Shown piece by piece: positions 1 through 10,546 of a DNA stretch of 64,000 nt. The notes under the pieces are model-generated. The model made no database searches. It had not been told where the DNA came from and saw only the letters and a list, made by a program, of their open reading frames with translations. The stretch's first letter is position 1, and each line of letters opens with the position of its first letter. The position numbers and the translations under genes were made by a program. Source of the DNA: Selenia dentaria (Eukaryota > Arthropoda > Insecta > Lepidoptera > Geometridae). The stretch spans positions 30,534,656 to 30,598,655 of the forward strand of contig OU862884.1 of NCBI GenBank assembly GCA_917880725.1, given 5' to 3'.

Positions 1-59
1 CCAATTTTTTCATGGCCAGGAAGTGTTTGGGATGGACAACGACAAAGTGTGCTTTAAAA

Positions 60-230
60 TAAAATAAAATTGGATTTAAGGGGGGCTCCCGTACCTACAA
101 CAAACGTGATTTTTTTTTGTTTTAATAAAGATAACAGGCACTTATAAACTTGAAATATTTATTATAGATAATGGTACGGCACCCCTCACCCCTCGTGTGC
201 GAGTCCAACTCGTACCTGGCCAGTTTTTTA
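60..230 (+). repeat. Dispersed lepidopteran repeat, right-hand part
   Basis: The stretch ends in a 'cgtgtgcgagtccaactcgtacctggcc'-like block followed by a T run. The same ending, with the matching 'ggttccgtacccaaaggg' start, is present at 38950-39190. Such blocks are abundant in lepidopteran genomes. Only the distal part of the element is visible here. Confidence 0.55.
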
Positions 231-896
231 TTATTTATATTTTTATAGATATTCGTAATAAGTATTTAAGTCAAGTAAACATGCTCTTATATATAGCGAT
301 TGTTGTGTGTGTCGTTTTTCATAATAATAATTTATAAAGTCACATTAAGGCTAATGTAACTTTTCATTAATATACTTATTATTTTAAAATAACGAGATCA
401 AAGTTCTTTTCAATTAAGAAATATTGCCAAAACGTACCTAACGAAGTATCATGTCATGCCATAACATAACCCCTTAAATAATTAAAGACAGGAACAATTT
501 AAATGAAAATGAAAATATATATCTAAAATATAATTCAAGTTATAAATCCGAAATAAGAAAGCATAATATGAACAATAATTCGTAGTAATTCGCTTGTTCA
601 GAATACCAAACTAAACTAAACTAACTACACGAATTTTAGAGTTAACATAATAAGAACTAACATAGTTTAGAGAATTTTGGTTTAGTGTACGCACAAGCGA
701 ATCAGTATCAGTAAGTAAATGAATACCAATAACGAAGTATTATTTATTGGTAAGTATAGGTAGGCATTGAGTATGGAGAACGGGTTTCTTTTGATAAGGC
801 CGGTGCCTTCGTGCCACGGTTAGCACGAAGCCCAAAGTTTACAGACTCCATAGACGTGTCAATGACTTCTAGAATATTATTCAACATATTTTTTTC

Positions 897-1103
897 TACC
901 GACTTCCAAAAAGGATGAGGTACCTACTCAATTCGACTGTATTATGTTGTTACCTCATAACTTTCGATAGGGTGAACCGATTCTCAAAAATCTTTTTTGT
1001 TTGAAAGCTGGTGCCTCCCGTGTGGTCCCATTTAAATTTCATCAAATTCGGTCCAGTAGTTTTTGAGTTACACTCCAATAACTGAATAGAATGGAAGTCT
1101 GTA
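897..1103 (+). repeat. ACCGACTTCC-family element, near full length
   Basis: This is a member of the commonest repeat family in the window. It begins TACCGACTTCC, has internal blocks 'ctcaattcgactgt', 'gatagggtgaaccgattctc' and 'gtgtggtcccatttaaat', and ends TGGAAGTCTGTA, so its ends are short inverted repeats of about 11 bp. Other copies lie at 15409-15770, 28022-28245, 44025-44233, 47011-47580 and 59793-59992. The class is not certain; the inverted ends favour a non-autonomous DNA element. Confidence 0.7.
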
Positions 1104-1933
1104 TTAAATGTTTCAAATTGTCTTTGTAATTAGTTACGTATTTAAATAACTGTAGGTTATGCATATAAGAATATGAGAATTACTATTATTCTCATATTCT
1201 TTATTGTACACAAAACACAGATACAGTGGAGGCATTAGATAAAGGCATGGCAAATAAAGGCTCGCATACATAGGCGAGCTTAACCCTAAAGAGAGTTGTA
1301 GTCATTTATGTTCAAAATAATCTATGAATAATGATACGTTCTTGTCTTGAGATACAACAATTAAATCAGCGATTTTCTGCCTAAATAGAGATTATTTGCT
1401 TGAAGCAAACAATGATTTCAAGTTGGTGCGTCAGTGGCTTTATTGTTTACCCGAAATGTACTCGGCTTACCTGGTTTTGTTATCTGAATAGAAATTGTTT
1501 CTGGCGCCAGTAATAACAAAACATGGCATGCTGGGCTGTGCCTTACCTAATTAAATCGTCTGGTCGCGGCGCTAATCGTTCGAAAACGATAATTTGTGCG
1601 CTAATCATGATCAATTATCTTACAAATCAGGGCCATTCGCGATAACAGAGCAGCAGGTAGGTAATGTGATATCGACCTGCTGGTCTTTGTCTTCTGTACT
1701 CCATTAAATTGTATAGGTAGGTACACAATCAAATTATTTGTCCGCTAGTGAAAAAAGGGTTGTTAAAAGTAAGGTTCTTGTGTCGGCTAGTTTATTAGTT
1801 TGTGTTGTCTATCTGTATTATGTATGTATATTAGCATCTATACTTCGAAACTATTGGTCCAAATTCGAGGTTTTTTTTTAATTTGAAAGCGTGATTAAAT
1901 TAAATTGAAAAGGGATAGAAGTAAGTATCTTAC

Positions 1934-2741
1934 CGTTGAACGTGTCGTGTGCCGTCGGCTGGTACTCTTCCCGGAACGTGTCCTGCGCATACGCAGCTAT
2001 CAGCGAGCTCTTTCCCACAGCACCGTCACCCACCAACACACACTTTATTTTCTCCTTTTTTCCACCTTTCACCTTCCTCTTATCATTTATTTGAAACATC
2101 CGATTCAAAGCCCGTTTGTTCTTTTTGTCGCGGGATGCCCACTCATTCACTTTATCACAGCAGTTCGTCTCCCCGGAGACATTGTCACCAATCACTATGC
2201 GGCCGTTTTCTTCGGGCACTTCAGAGTAGTCGTAGTCGTCCTCGTCTCTTCGAGTGATTGGGAACTGACTCGGACTATGCACTCCAAACACGAATGGTCC
2301 GTCCTTCTCGGGCTGTCGGGACGCGTACCCGTTAGCTGGAGTAGGAGGCTTCGCATACTGCACGGCTGGCGCGCGATATTGACTCGATAAATATTCCGCG
2401 GAGGCGTTGTTATCGAACCTGAAAACCAGCTCAGCCTCTCTCCGATCCAGGCTCAGTTCGGGAGAGGTCACTTTGTCTTGAAAGTATCCAACTTTCTCGC
2501 GCGCGCGGCTCTCTTGCAATCGTTTCTCAAGTTCGACGTTCGAAGGCTTCCAGTAATCCGGTCGGTAAGAGTAATCGTTCGGGAGGTTTCTCGGTGCAGG
2601 TAGCGGGCGCTGCAGGCCGGTATCACGGGGCGGAGCGCGCGGTGCCACCACGAGAGCCTTCTGCGGCTCGGCCAGCAGCGGCCGCCGCGCGGACAAATTC
2701 GCGTTCCTGTTGAACATGATCCCTTCGAGACTGGGAGACAT
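1934..2741 (-). CDS. RhoU: Rho-family GTPase, RhoU/RhoV (Wrch/Chp) type, first coding exon
   Basis: This exon encodes a long N-terminal extension followed by the start of a Ras-superfamily GTPase domain. From the ATG at 2741 there are 269 complete codons plus one base. The P-loop GDGAVGKSS is at residues 238-246, preceded by KIKCVLV, and the switch I block YQPTAHDTF is at about 260-268; a YxPTAxDxF switch I fits the RhoU/V branch rather than Ras or Rab. The extension is rich in Pro and Arg (RPLPAPRNLP near residue 45), as in Wrch/Chp proteins, whose proline-rich N terminus binds SH3 adaptors. The exon ends at a good donor (GTAAGA, GT at 1933-1932) right after switch I, in phase 1. An in-frame GTG at 2753 would add four residues, but ATG is the likelier start. 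The rest of the domain lies left of the window. Such GTPases act at membranes on actin and cell shape; the function here is inferred from family only. Confidence 0.85.
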
Positions 2742-3065
2742 TTGCGCCGTCACGACCGGTAGCCGACGGAAGTGTTATCGGAGCGTGCGTTCGCGCACAT
2801 TACTCGCGAGACCTGACGGAGCTTATTAACTGTGTATTCGAGCGTGCAGTTACTGCGGAGCTCGGAGCGCGACTGGCGGTGGCGGGCCGGCAAAACGGCG
2901 GCGGCGCCCCTCTGGTCTGGCCGGAGAAATGACCTGTTGCTGTTGCCGGTTACCTGTTCAGGTAGACGGCTTGCGTTTCGCATCGCAGCTGCTGCGTGCT
3001 AACAAAGCGTGTCATGTGGCGTCGCCGGCTGGTCCCGGCCCGGGCGGACCCTGCCATACTTGTCG
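2742..3065 (-). promoter_or_regulatory. GC- and CpG-rich 5' region of the Rho gene
   Basis: Directly upstream of the Rho start codon the sequence turns strongly GC- and CpG-rich (for example the GGCGGCGGCGCC-like block near 2900) and then drops back to AT-rich DNA after about 3065. This would fit the 5' UTR and a TATA-less promoter. The transcription start cannot be placed. Confidence 0.4.
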
Positions 3066-3365
3066 CAAGGAAGCTCATTCAAATAATATACCTATCCTAT
3101 GAATGGACGACGACGTGTTCTGTTTGCGAAACGATTAGTGTTTACATAATTGAATACCTACTTAGGATGATTTAAGTAGGTAGGTACGTTGCATTGTTCT
3201 ATTGATTATAATTTTGATATACCTACCTAATATAACTTTATTATGGCACAGGATTAATACATTATCCTTTCCTACGGAATGTTTACTCTTAGCAGGTAGC
3301 TCATTATGTAGTAAGTAGGTATCTAGGTTAGGTTAGGTACCTATTGTTAACCGCAGACGATTGCA

Positions 3366-3510
3366 AAAACGTTCCTGTAGTCCCGACATGAAGGCGCTTG
3401 GAGGAACACCCCGGGTTTTTGGTGGGTATACGGACTCCCACCCCACATAACCACCGTGCTCCCCTGGGGGCGGTGGTATCTATAAAAGATTTTCCCGGGA
3501 TAAAAAAAGG
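3366..3510 (+). mobile_element. Possible 3' tail of a non-LTR retrotransposon
   Basis: A GC-rich island in AT-rich DNA reads 'gtagtcccgacatgaaggcg', 'acaccccgggtttttggtgggta', 'cccaccccacataaccaccg' and ends in 'gggataaaaaaa'. The combination of this text with a terminal A run resembles 3' UTRs of R1-like LINEs. No coding part is attached. A related 'gtggaaagtcccacataacc' block is at 37115-37140. Confidence 0.35.
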
Positions 3511-3632
3511 TACCTATTGTTAAATGGACGTCTAGTAGCTTAAGTACCTATGTTGTAGAGTAGGTAAGTATTTAATTTAGGTAGCAGGCGCTAAAAACAA
3601 GACTTACGAAATAGGATTGAAGATGGTTTTAG

Positions 3633-3655
3633 GTAGGTAGGTACCTACCTACCTA
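3633..3655. repeat. AGGT/ACCT palindrome
   Basis: A symmetrical run of taggtaggtaggta followed by cctacctaccta. The tetramers AGGT and ACCT recur throughout the window (for example 4314-4330 and 38930-38942), apparently as a compositional habit of this genome rather than one element. Confidence 0.5.
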
Positions 3656-3713
3656 ATCGTTGCTGTAATGTAGCTAGTCACAGACTTGGTACAAAAACCA
3701 CTTACCAAACCAA

Positions 3714-4195
3714 TTTTAACAGACTTCAAAAAATGAGGTTTCTCAATTCGGCCGTATATAGTATAGGTATATATTTATTTATTTTTATGCGTGTTCGCGA
3801 ATAACTTCATTATTTATAAACCGATTTTAAAGATTCATTTTTGTTTGATAAGAGTAGGTACCTATACGTAGGTACTTCCGTGATGGTACCATATAAATAT
3901 CATTAAATTCGGTCAAGCACTTTTTGAGATCACCGTAAATGATATCATTGACGGTGTATCCCGTAAGTAGCAAGGTCACTAAAACGGGAGATTTTTTTTA
4001 TCTAAAAATATAACCGACTTTCATACTAAAATGTGTGAAATAACTCGTCGAAGTCGGTAGATCTAGATACCATGCACGCAATATTGTGTTAAATAGGATA
4101 CTTTCGAACTATCATGGTAGGTACCTACCCAGGTAGGTAGCGACTTCAAAATGTTACTTCTTCACACTTTTTAATGTAGAAGTCGGTTCTATTTT
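3714..4195 (+). mobile_element. Composite ACCGACTTC element with fold-back end
   Basis: The left half (3714-4005) is a divergent ACCGACTTCC-type element with the 'tctcaattcggccgtat' block. The right half (4013-4195) is a fold-back: AACCGACTTTCATACTAAAA near 4012, and its inverted counterpart ending in GTAGAAGTCGGTT near 4190. The same two halves occur in the same order but reversed at 61439-61855, including the linking words 'gatatcattgacggtgtatcccgtaagtagcaagg'-like text, so both belong to one composite element. Confidence 0.6.
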
Positions 4196-4373
4196 TTACT
4201 ATTTTTTATTTCTGCCTACCCTTGGCATACATAGATAAATCAGATTATATCCAAGACAGCTGCCCCGCTAGTGTAGGTAGTAACTAGGTAGTTAAATTAA
4301 TTAAATTCTAATAGGTAGGTAGGTACCTACAAAACTAGATTCTATATGCGATTGAACAGGATACTACATAAGT

Positions 4374-4437
4374 AATTAAATCCTTAATTTACCTCATCAT
4401 CATCATCATGATGATGAGGTAAATTAAGGATTTAATT
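4374..4437. repeat. Perfect 27-bp inverted repeat with CAT-rich loop
   Basis: The arms are 4374-4400 and 4411-4437, starting AATTAAATCCTTAATTTACC, with a ten-base loop CATCATCATG. The outer part of the arm is present a third time in direct orientation at 4459-4477. The perfect arms suggest recent origin. Confidence 0.85.
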
Positions 4438-4911
4438 TATAAATTATATAAATTTATAAATCCTTAATTTACCTATACCTATGCTATTATCACAGCATAA
4501 AAATTGTACATAGACTGTGCTATTATTATTGGCATAATACCTATGACCACAGAATTCTTTATGATTAGGGTTTCTACTATATTTTAAGAATGTGGACACG
4601 AAAAGTTTTGTAAGTGTTCCTTATTCTTTCACGCTGAAACGGATATGAATGAAATTTGGATAATATAGAAATAGCATAGCATATTATTATACCTACCTAC
4701 CCAATGTAACAAAAAAACGAAGGTACCTATGTAGTTAAGGTATACGTAGGTTAGGTACATGTAGGATCACCTTTGAGGAATTAGGTTTGTTGATCTCACA
4801 CACACTCACAGTCTGTTTGACTTTTCCACGACAGTAAACAGAGTAATAGAATAGAACATACCTACCTGCTTACTGGTAGGTACCTATCGTGATCAGGGTG
4901 AATTAGCAAGG

Positions 4912-6286
4912 CTAAAGCCCATCACACACGATGAAGATACCTACTATAAAATATATATTATCTTAGAGCAGATTCGGACAAATCGCTCACCATATAATTC
5001 AATGAGCGACCACACACGGTGAATATACTATAATATTTTACCTTAGAGTAGCTTAACATGCCACCGATATTCGAAAGGCATGTTAACATACGCTAAAGCC
5101 CATCACACACGATGAAGATACTATAAAATATAAATTATCTTAGAGCAGATTCGGACATATCGCTCACCATATAATTCAATGAGCGACCACACACTGTGAA
5201 TATACTATAATATTTTACCTTAGAGTAGCTTAAGATGCCACCGATATTCGAACGGCATGTTAACATACGCTAAGACTACTGCAGATCATGAAGACATCTA
5301 AGATCATGTCCGATACTGATCAATACAGAATGTTGACAAAACCGTTGCAGTAAATGGAAGTCTGGTCTTCAGTTACTGAACAAATTTATATTTTCACAAT
5401 AAAAACTAATAAAGCTTCACATTATCTTATGTACCTATATTTTTCGAATCTGTAGAAATATTTTTTGTAAATCAAAATGAAACTAACGTCTGACTAACGC
5501 GAATGTGTCAAACAAAGGAAATCATCGAAAAAGTGAGACTTTCTATCTACTAACCGAACTAGCGGTATGACAATTTAATTAGTAGATTTTTTTTATGGCT
5601 CTAACCTCCATAGGTTTTTCTAGGTTGTAGGTACTACGTATAGATCAATCAAACTAGGTAACTACTAAATCGATGTTAGTATTCTTGAAGAAATAAGGCT
5701 TGTTATATTACAAGACTAGCTGCAGCCGCGACTTCGTTTGCGTGGCCCTAATTAATGGCCTTAATTAATGCTTTCGCTGTATAAACCCCATCAAAATTGC
5801 CCCTTTCAGAAATTACCCGGATTATAGAGGCAGACAGACAAACAATTAAAAAACTGGTAGGTATCGTGCAAATAACCATATGGAAAGTGCATGAAAAAGC
5901 TGTTCTTTTTCTGAAAGATCATTGCAAAGTTTAAATTCACTAAGTACTGTGTTTCCTGTGTTTTATGTGATCTTCTATCCAGATTCTTCGTTTTTTACTT
6001 TTAGCTAGTATGACGGTTATATCATATTCACAGGCCCAATCATCATCTGAGGAACTGTCCAACAGGTCTAGCAACAAAATACGAATCATCGCAAAATAAT
6101 AAATATGAACACTCTGTATAATTACAGTGTGAACGATCGAGACGTGCGGCTCCCGAACGGACTCCGATAGAATGTACGCTTGCTATATATTATAGTATCT
6201 GCGCCGTGTGTGGTGGATTAAGTTAACATAACTTTTACATTCGACGCTATAATATATATTATCTTAGTCGTGTGTGATGGGCTTTA
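4912..6286. mobile_element. Fold-back element with 19-bp terminal inverted repeats and internal tandem duplication
   Basis: The left end TAAAGCCCATCACACACGA (4913-4931) is matched exactly in reverse complement at 6268-6286. Inside the left end a unit of about 180 bp is tandemly duplicated (4912-5092 and 5093-5269). Each unit holds two inverted-looking halves, 'aatcgctcaccatataattc' and 'cgaccacacacggtgaatata'. The right end also carries a reversed 'ccgtgtgtggtgg' block near 6208. No transposase-like ORF is inside. This looks like a non-autonomous DNA element; target-site duplications are not evident. Confidence 0.55.
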
Positions 6287-7318
6287 CTGTGGCAAGCCGT
6301 AGCGAGTTACCGTTATATTGATAATATAGGGAAAATACCAAATTTACATCAAAGATACCGGCCGCACTCACTTTGCATAGTCAAAGTAAGTAAAAATTGC
6401 AGCGCGTTCCTAACGACAACGTTTCGAACGCCTACGTTCGATACGTTAAAGAACCGGTCTGAAAGTAATATACTGGAAACTTATTTAAGCAAGCCTGCAG
6501 TGTAAGTACTGAACTTACCGATCCATACTTCGAAAAAACTGGCCATATCGATCTTTTGCCAATCATTGCAAGTAACAAAATTAAGCGATCGGTAGACAAA
6601 TTCGATAAGTTTTTACTATTAAAACGGTAAACCTAGTACTGTAAAGCTCTCTACACACCATGCATTTTCGAATGTAACATGCTGTAGCAATCTGCTGTGA
6701 TCCAGCAAATTGTATCGTATGTAGGCGTGTTGTGACTCCCTTCCAACATGTTGGACGTCGTATCGTACGTCTTAACATCCAGCAGATTGTTACAGCAAAT
6801 TATAAGCCGCGTTGTAACATGAGTAGTGCGGTTGCATGCAATCTGGGCGCAGTCGCGATCACAGAGGACGTCGCGATCGTGCCGTCGCCCGTGACTAGCG
6901 TCGCTGTGAATTTTATTAAATGAAATATGTAAATGGATGCAAACATTTATACTACAGAAAAAACTATAATGATAAGAATTTCAGAAATCTATTAATGACT
7001 TGCCACACTTGTGGAATAATAAAATAGTTATGGCGTATTTTTAATTTTCTTAGCAACTGATGTTTTTTCTTTGTGAAAATAATTGACACGCCATTGTTCT
7101 TTCCTATCCATGGAAAAAATACTTTCAACTGCAGCGCTTGAGGGTATAGTAGCATTGTATTTAAGCTCTCTCTAAGCACCTGCGCTAAGTAATGACTTGC
7201 TCAAACGAAACAAATCTCTTCGCGGTTTTCTTTCTCAGTCGCACGCGCCGGCAAAATATATCTAGTTTTGTTTATGTTTCACTCGCTGCCACGCGCCGCC
7301 CGGCACTTGTCGTTTCGT
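6287..7318. other. Non-genic stretch with degenerate 'gcaacatgttggac' motifs
   Basis: Between 6650 and 6800 short related motifs (tgtaacatgctgtagcaat, ccagcaaattgtatcg, caacatgttggacgtcg, ccagcagattgttacag) recur, as in degenerate minisatellite blocks of lepidopteran mobile elements. On the minus strand around 6500-6600 a 33-codon open stretch (…NDWQKIDM…) ends in a good donor, but no family is recognised and no partner exon was found. Confidence 0.3.
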
Positions 7319-7386
7319 ATAACCCGCGGCACGTAACTCTAGCGCTGAGCGAAATGTGGAGGGGATAGCTGCGCATGGGTACAGTC
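7319..7386. repeat. Left arm of a 68-bp inverted repeat pair
   Basis: This arm is the reverse complement of 10804-10871 with 65 of 68 positions identical. It contains CGCGGCACGTAACTCTAGCG. The similarity stops sharply at both ends of the 68 bp. The pair brackets 3.4 kb that contains a retroelement and a THAP exon. Confidence 0.8.
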
Positions 7387-7653
7387 GCGCACATGTGACA
7401 AAGAGAGACAAGAGTCCCTCGTCTTCGATGTGACAGAGAGAGACAAGAGTCCTTCGTCCCTCTAGCCACCCTGTGATACCCAATTTTTGACTTCTGCGCA
7501 ATAAGGGTCAGAATAACTAATACTAGAACGTGACATAGGCAAAACAATGACCTAGACTTGTTTATGTGACAGCCCATCATAGCTGCGCATTAACTCGTTA
7601 ATTCTTTAATCGAGGGACTCTTGTCTCTCTCTGTCACATGTGCGCGACTGTAC
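7379..7653. repeat. Fold-back with 43-bp arms
   Basis: The arms 7379-7421 and 7611-7653 are reverse complements with one mismatch, containing CGCGCACATGTGAC and GACAAGAGTCCCTCG. A third partial direct copy (gacagagagagacaagagtcc) lies between them near 7433. The left arm overlaps the end of the 68-bp arm at 7319-7386. Confidence 0.75.
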
Positions 7654-7925
7654 CACAGATTACTGAATAAGAACAGATACTTCACTCAGTAGAAAATTTC
7701 CAATACCTATTACGATAATTGCCTACTCCCTCGCGTCAACAACCACTGTATGCTAAAATGCGCCTAAATGCTCAAGCGTACAGCAGTGATTGCTTCGCAC
7801 CGCCCGATTCCACAGTAATCGCAGGGCTGCCTCTTCGATAAAATTAAATTAACATAACTTTTTATCTATGTTATTGAGAACTGTGAATATGTTCTGACTT
7901 TTATGTGGCAGTTAAAAATTTAATC

Positions 7926-8205
7926 ATTTATAAAATATTTAACCAACTTAAAAAAAGGAGGTGATCTGACATACAGGCCAAACTGAGATGTTTGACTTGT
8001 ATGGTTTGTAGGTATGTATGTTTGTGCGCGATAATCGCGCGTTTGGCTAAACCGATATCGATGCGGTTTTCAGAAAAGGATTTGTTACATTTGGAGAACG
8101 TTTTAAAATAAGTATAATACTTCTTAGTTTGATGATGATCTTCGGAGATGTTCACAAGAATTGAAAAAAAAGCCTTAAAAAAAGAGAACCGACTTCAAAT
8201 AAATC
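7926..8205 (+). repeat. Divergent ACCGACTTC-family variant
   Basis: It begins 'aaccaacttaaaaaaaggaggtg' and has the block 'gcgcgtttggctaaaccgat', then 'ggttttcagaaaaggatttgttaca', ending near 'gagaaccgacttc'. The internal blocks differ from the short copies elsewhere, but the ends and the order of blocks are alike. Confidence 0.45.
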
Positions 8206-9785
8206 ACTAAGCCGTAAGTTATTTTATTAACGAGTGTAAGACTCTCACACAAAAATACATAAACACTGCAGTTTTCGAAAGTTTTCACGCGAAAAGTCGA
8301 TGGCCTTCAAAATAAAAAAATATATCTAGTTCCTAGTTGTACATATCTAGGTTGGTGAGGCAATCAGCCACCATACGCTCGGTGAAAGGGGGTGTGAGGA
8401 TAAATACCTGGTCTCCAATTGGGATGTCGGATAAATCTGGAACTGGTGGGAGCTGGTGACCGTGAGTCCTCGGTGGAGGCGTCCTGCTGTGGACGTCGTG
8501 CTGAAGGGGCTGAAGAACTGTTCACTCGTAGTTTAATGTTCGTATAGTCTTATGGATGTACTGGTTCCGGCACTCGCGTTCGCGTATTTTACGTCGGTAA
8601 AATATGGGGGCGTATCCGGGTCGTGGCGAAAACGGCGGCGGCGCAGAGCGGATTTTACGTGATTTAGCGTGCGCGCGAGCTGAATGCGTCTGGCTCAGTG
8701 ATAATTATAATGTTTGTGCGTAAACACGGGCTGATTAAGCAGTCACTCGCGACGAAGTCAATCGCGGTGACTCGGAGCTGATAATGGTGGTTGCCATGCG
8801 GTCGCTACGCGGAAGCGCAGCGGTACACGTCCGCCAGCTTCGACTCTAAAAGGGTGACTCGTTCCGCCGCCCATCAGCCGCCTGCTTCTAGTTATGACAG
8901 CTGCAGGACAGTGGCGGTGGGGCGCGCGGGCGCGGGGCGCGCGCCTTGAGGTGACGTCACGCTTTCGCGTGAACATATTCCCCACACGGCAAAGGTGTGG
9001 TGTGGTGCGCACTGGTGGTGCGTAATATCGTGTACATACCCGAGGCTTGTGACCTTTTACATTACACCATGGGTAGCAATGGTTGTCACCATAGTGAGGT
9101 TGCGCGTTCGATCCCTGTTTGGGTCTTGGCGCGGAGCTGAAAGGTCTTGGGTTCGAACCCTGCGCATAGCGCGGATGTTGCGGGTTCGAAACCTGCTGAA
9201 GTGGGGGCGACAAGCGCACGGGTATAGTCACTGAGCTGAGAGGTTGCAGGTTCGAAACCTGCGCATAGTGCGGTGGCTGCAGGTTCGATACCTGCTGAGC
9301 CGATGGCGAAAGGGGGTTGACCGAGTTTACCGTATGTGGCGCAGTTTTAACATCGTCATTGGTAATTGATGACCATGTTTTTTGTTCCAATTCTACAACG
9401 AGAATCTCGTAGTAGGCGTCTATTGTCCTTTCATACTGCTCGTTGTAGAATTCCTCCTCGGCGTCTGATAAACCTACGGTGCCTAATATTATGTAATACG
9501 CCGCGTCGAATTTATCACGAGTCAATCTTACGCCAGCTGCTCTGGCAGTGAATTCTGGGCTATAATGCTTTGATTTGCTGGACTTCAATGATAACGCCTC
9601 CAAATTAAGCTTAAGAATAGCGATCTGTTCCTCCCTTAATCCGGCTACCTGTGATTTTAAAGGCATCGTTAACGTCGGAGGCGAAGTCAGGCACAAAGAC
9701 GCAAGCAAAATTAAAAGGAAATAAAAATATTAAATATTTAATCGTAGGTGAAATTCCGCACCTCCTTTTTCGGAAGTCGGTTAAA
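8186..9785 (-). mobile_element. Truncated LTR-type retroelement bounded by ACCGACTTC sequences
   Basis: The 1.6-kb segment is GC-rich compared with its surroundings. It holds a gag-like ORF (8758-9666) and, downstream on the minus strand, a possible LTR start TGTGGGGAATATG at 8986 and an AATAAA polyadenylation word near 8220. Its outer edges read AACCGACTTC (8190) and GAAGTCGGTT (9780), the terminal words of the common repeat family. No protease, reverse transcriptase or integrase reading frame and no second LTR are visible, so it is a deletion derivative or a captured fragment. Confidence 0.45.
8758..9666 (-). CDS. Gag-like protein with zinc knuckle and degenerate repeats
   Basis: From the ATG at 9666 the frame is open for 302 codons. 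The N-terminal part (about residues 5-95) is charged and helical in composition and ends with acidic and aromatic residues, like the capsid-side region of Bel/Pao-type gag proteins. Residues 120-190 hold a degenerate motif (V/G)SN-x-(Q/R)P repeated about five times. A zinc-knuckle-like CX3CX4HX4C is at residues 197-211 (C197, C201, H206, C211); the standard spacing is CX2C. The last 90 residues are basic and low-complexity, and may be LTR sequence read through. No pol part follows. Gag of a retrotransposon is the best reading; Bel/Pao assignment is uncertain. On the opposite strand the repeats spell GGTTCGAAACCTGC-like words. Confidence 0.5.
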   Translation of the reverse strand: MPLKSQVAGLREEQIAILKLNLEALSLKSSKSKHYSPEFTARAAGVRLTRDKFDAAYYIILGTVGLSDAEEEFYNEQYERTIDAYYEILVVELEQKTWSSITNDDVKTAPHTVNSVNPLSPSAQQVSNLQPPHYAQVSNLQPLSSVTIPVRLSPPLQQVSNPQHPRYAQGSNPRPFSSAPRPKQGSNAQPHYGDNHCYPWCNVKGHKPRVCTRYYAPPVRTTPHLCRVGNMFTRKRDVTSRRAPRARAPHRHCPAAVITRSRRLMGGGTSHPFRVEAGGRVPLRFRVATAWQPPLSAPSHRD

Positions 9786-10546
9786 ATAACACCTAAATAA
9801 ATAACGCGTGTACCAAACCTTATGTGAGCTGAGGGCTTAATCACTTAATTAGTTAATTATATTCCGTAAATTCGTTATGTTATTTACGTAGATTCTGTAC
9901 GGAACCCTAAGACGTTTGTGCTGATCTCTTAGGTAAGAATAAAGTTCTTGAACTAAATTGGGCTGAATTCAAAACGCGCGACTATGGACGAATTATAATT
10001 ATTTAATCTCAAGAACACAAGCAAACCCGTTTAACAGTACTTAGTATAATTTTATAATTAAAATCAACAAAGTACCTGGCGTAGGTAGTTACTAGTACCT
10101 AGCCTAAGAATCTCCTTAATTACAAACCTTTCTTGCAAGCAACATTAATAACAATCGTAAATAAAAACATAGCGTAACTAAAACACCACGGCTTCCAATC
10201 GCCGTTAATGAGTCAGGAATGTCAAACTAACAACTCTCATGTATTCTGTGGCGCGCTTGTGTCATACGATGTCGTCACCTAATTAGTGACAACGTGTAAA
10301 CACGGGTCGATTTCGCTTGGCAATATGTTTGTTCCTGCCGAGTGGAATTTTTTGCTAGAAGCTTCTAAGTGATTTGTATGACGGAAAGGGATTTAAATTA
10401 AATTAATAAAATGAAGTTTGAGTAGTTGATATTCGATATTTGGAAATTAAATAGGGCTGATAGGGATTGATATTGGGATCTCTAATGACGGTATGTGAAT
10501 GGAAAAAAATGTAAACGACAAAAACTAGTAATAATTTATCACTTAC
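9786..10546. other. AT-rich stretch, probable intron or intergenic DNA
   Basis: Nothing codes convincingly here. If the THAP exon at 10547-10644 is the start of a live gene, this would be its first intron, but I found no matching second exon. Confidence 0.35.

Larger units (their letters stand above)
1..1933 (-). other. Intron of the Rho GTPase gene (left part continues outside)
   Basis: Everything left of the splice donor at 1933 should be the first coding intron of the minus-strand Rho gene. It is AT-rich and contains two dispersed repeats (60-230, 897-1103) and a short perfect hairpin (arms 1168-1180 and 1188-1200). I found no exon encoding the DTAGQ region of the GTPase on the minus strand here, so the next exon should be beyond position 1. 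Confidence 0.5.

Noticed and set aside
1905..2390. 161-codon plus-strand ORF
   Set aside because: Shadow of the Rho exon on the other strand; low-complexity and without motifs.
7262..7580. 79- and 102-codon minus-strand ORFs
   Set aside because: They lie across the fold-back arms and have no recognisable motif.
9100..9300. tRNA genes suggested by repeated GGTTCGAAACC words
   Set aside because: No acceptor, D or anticodon stems surround them; the words are the antisense of peptide repeats in the gag-like ORF.
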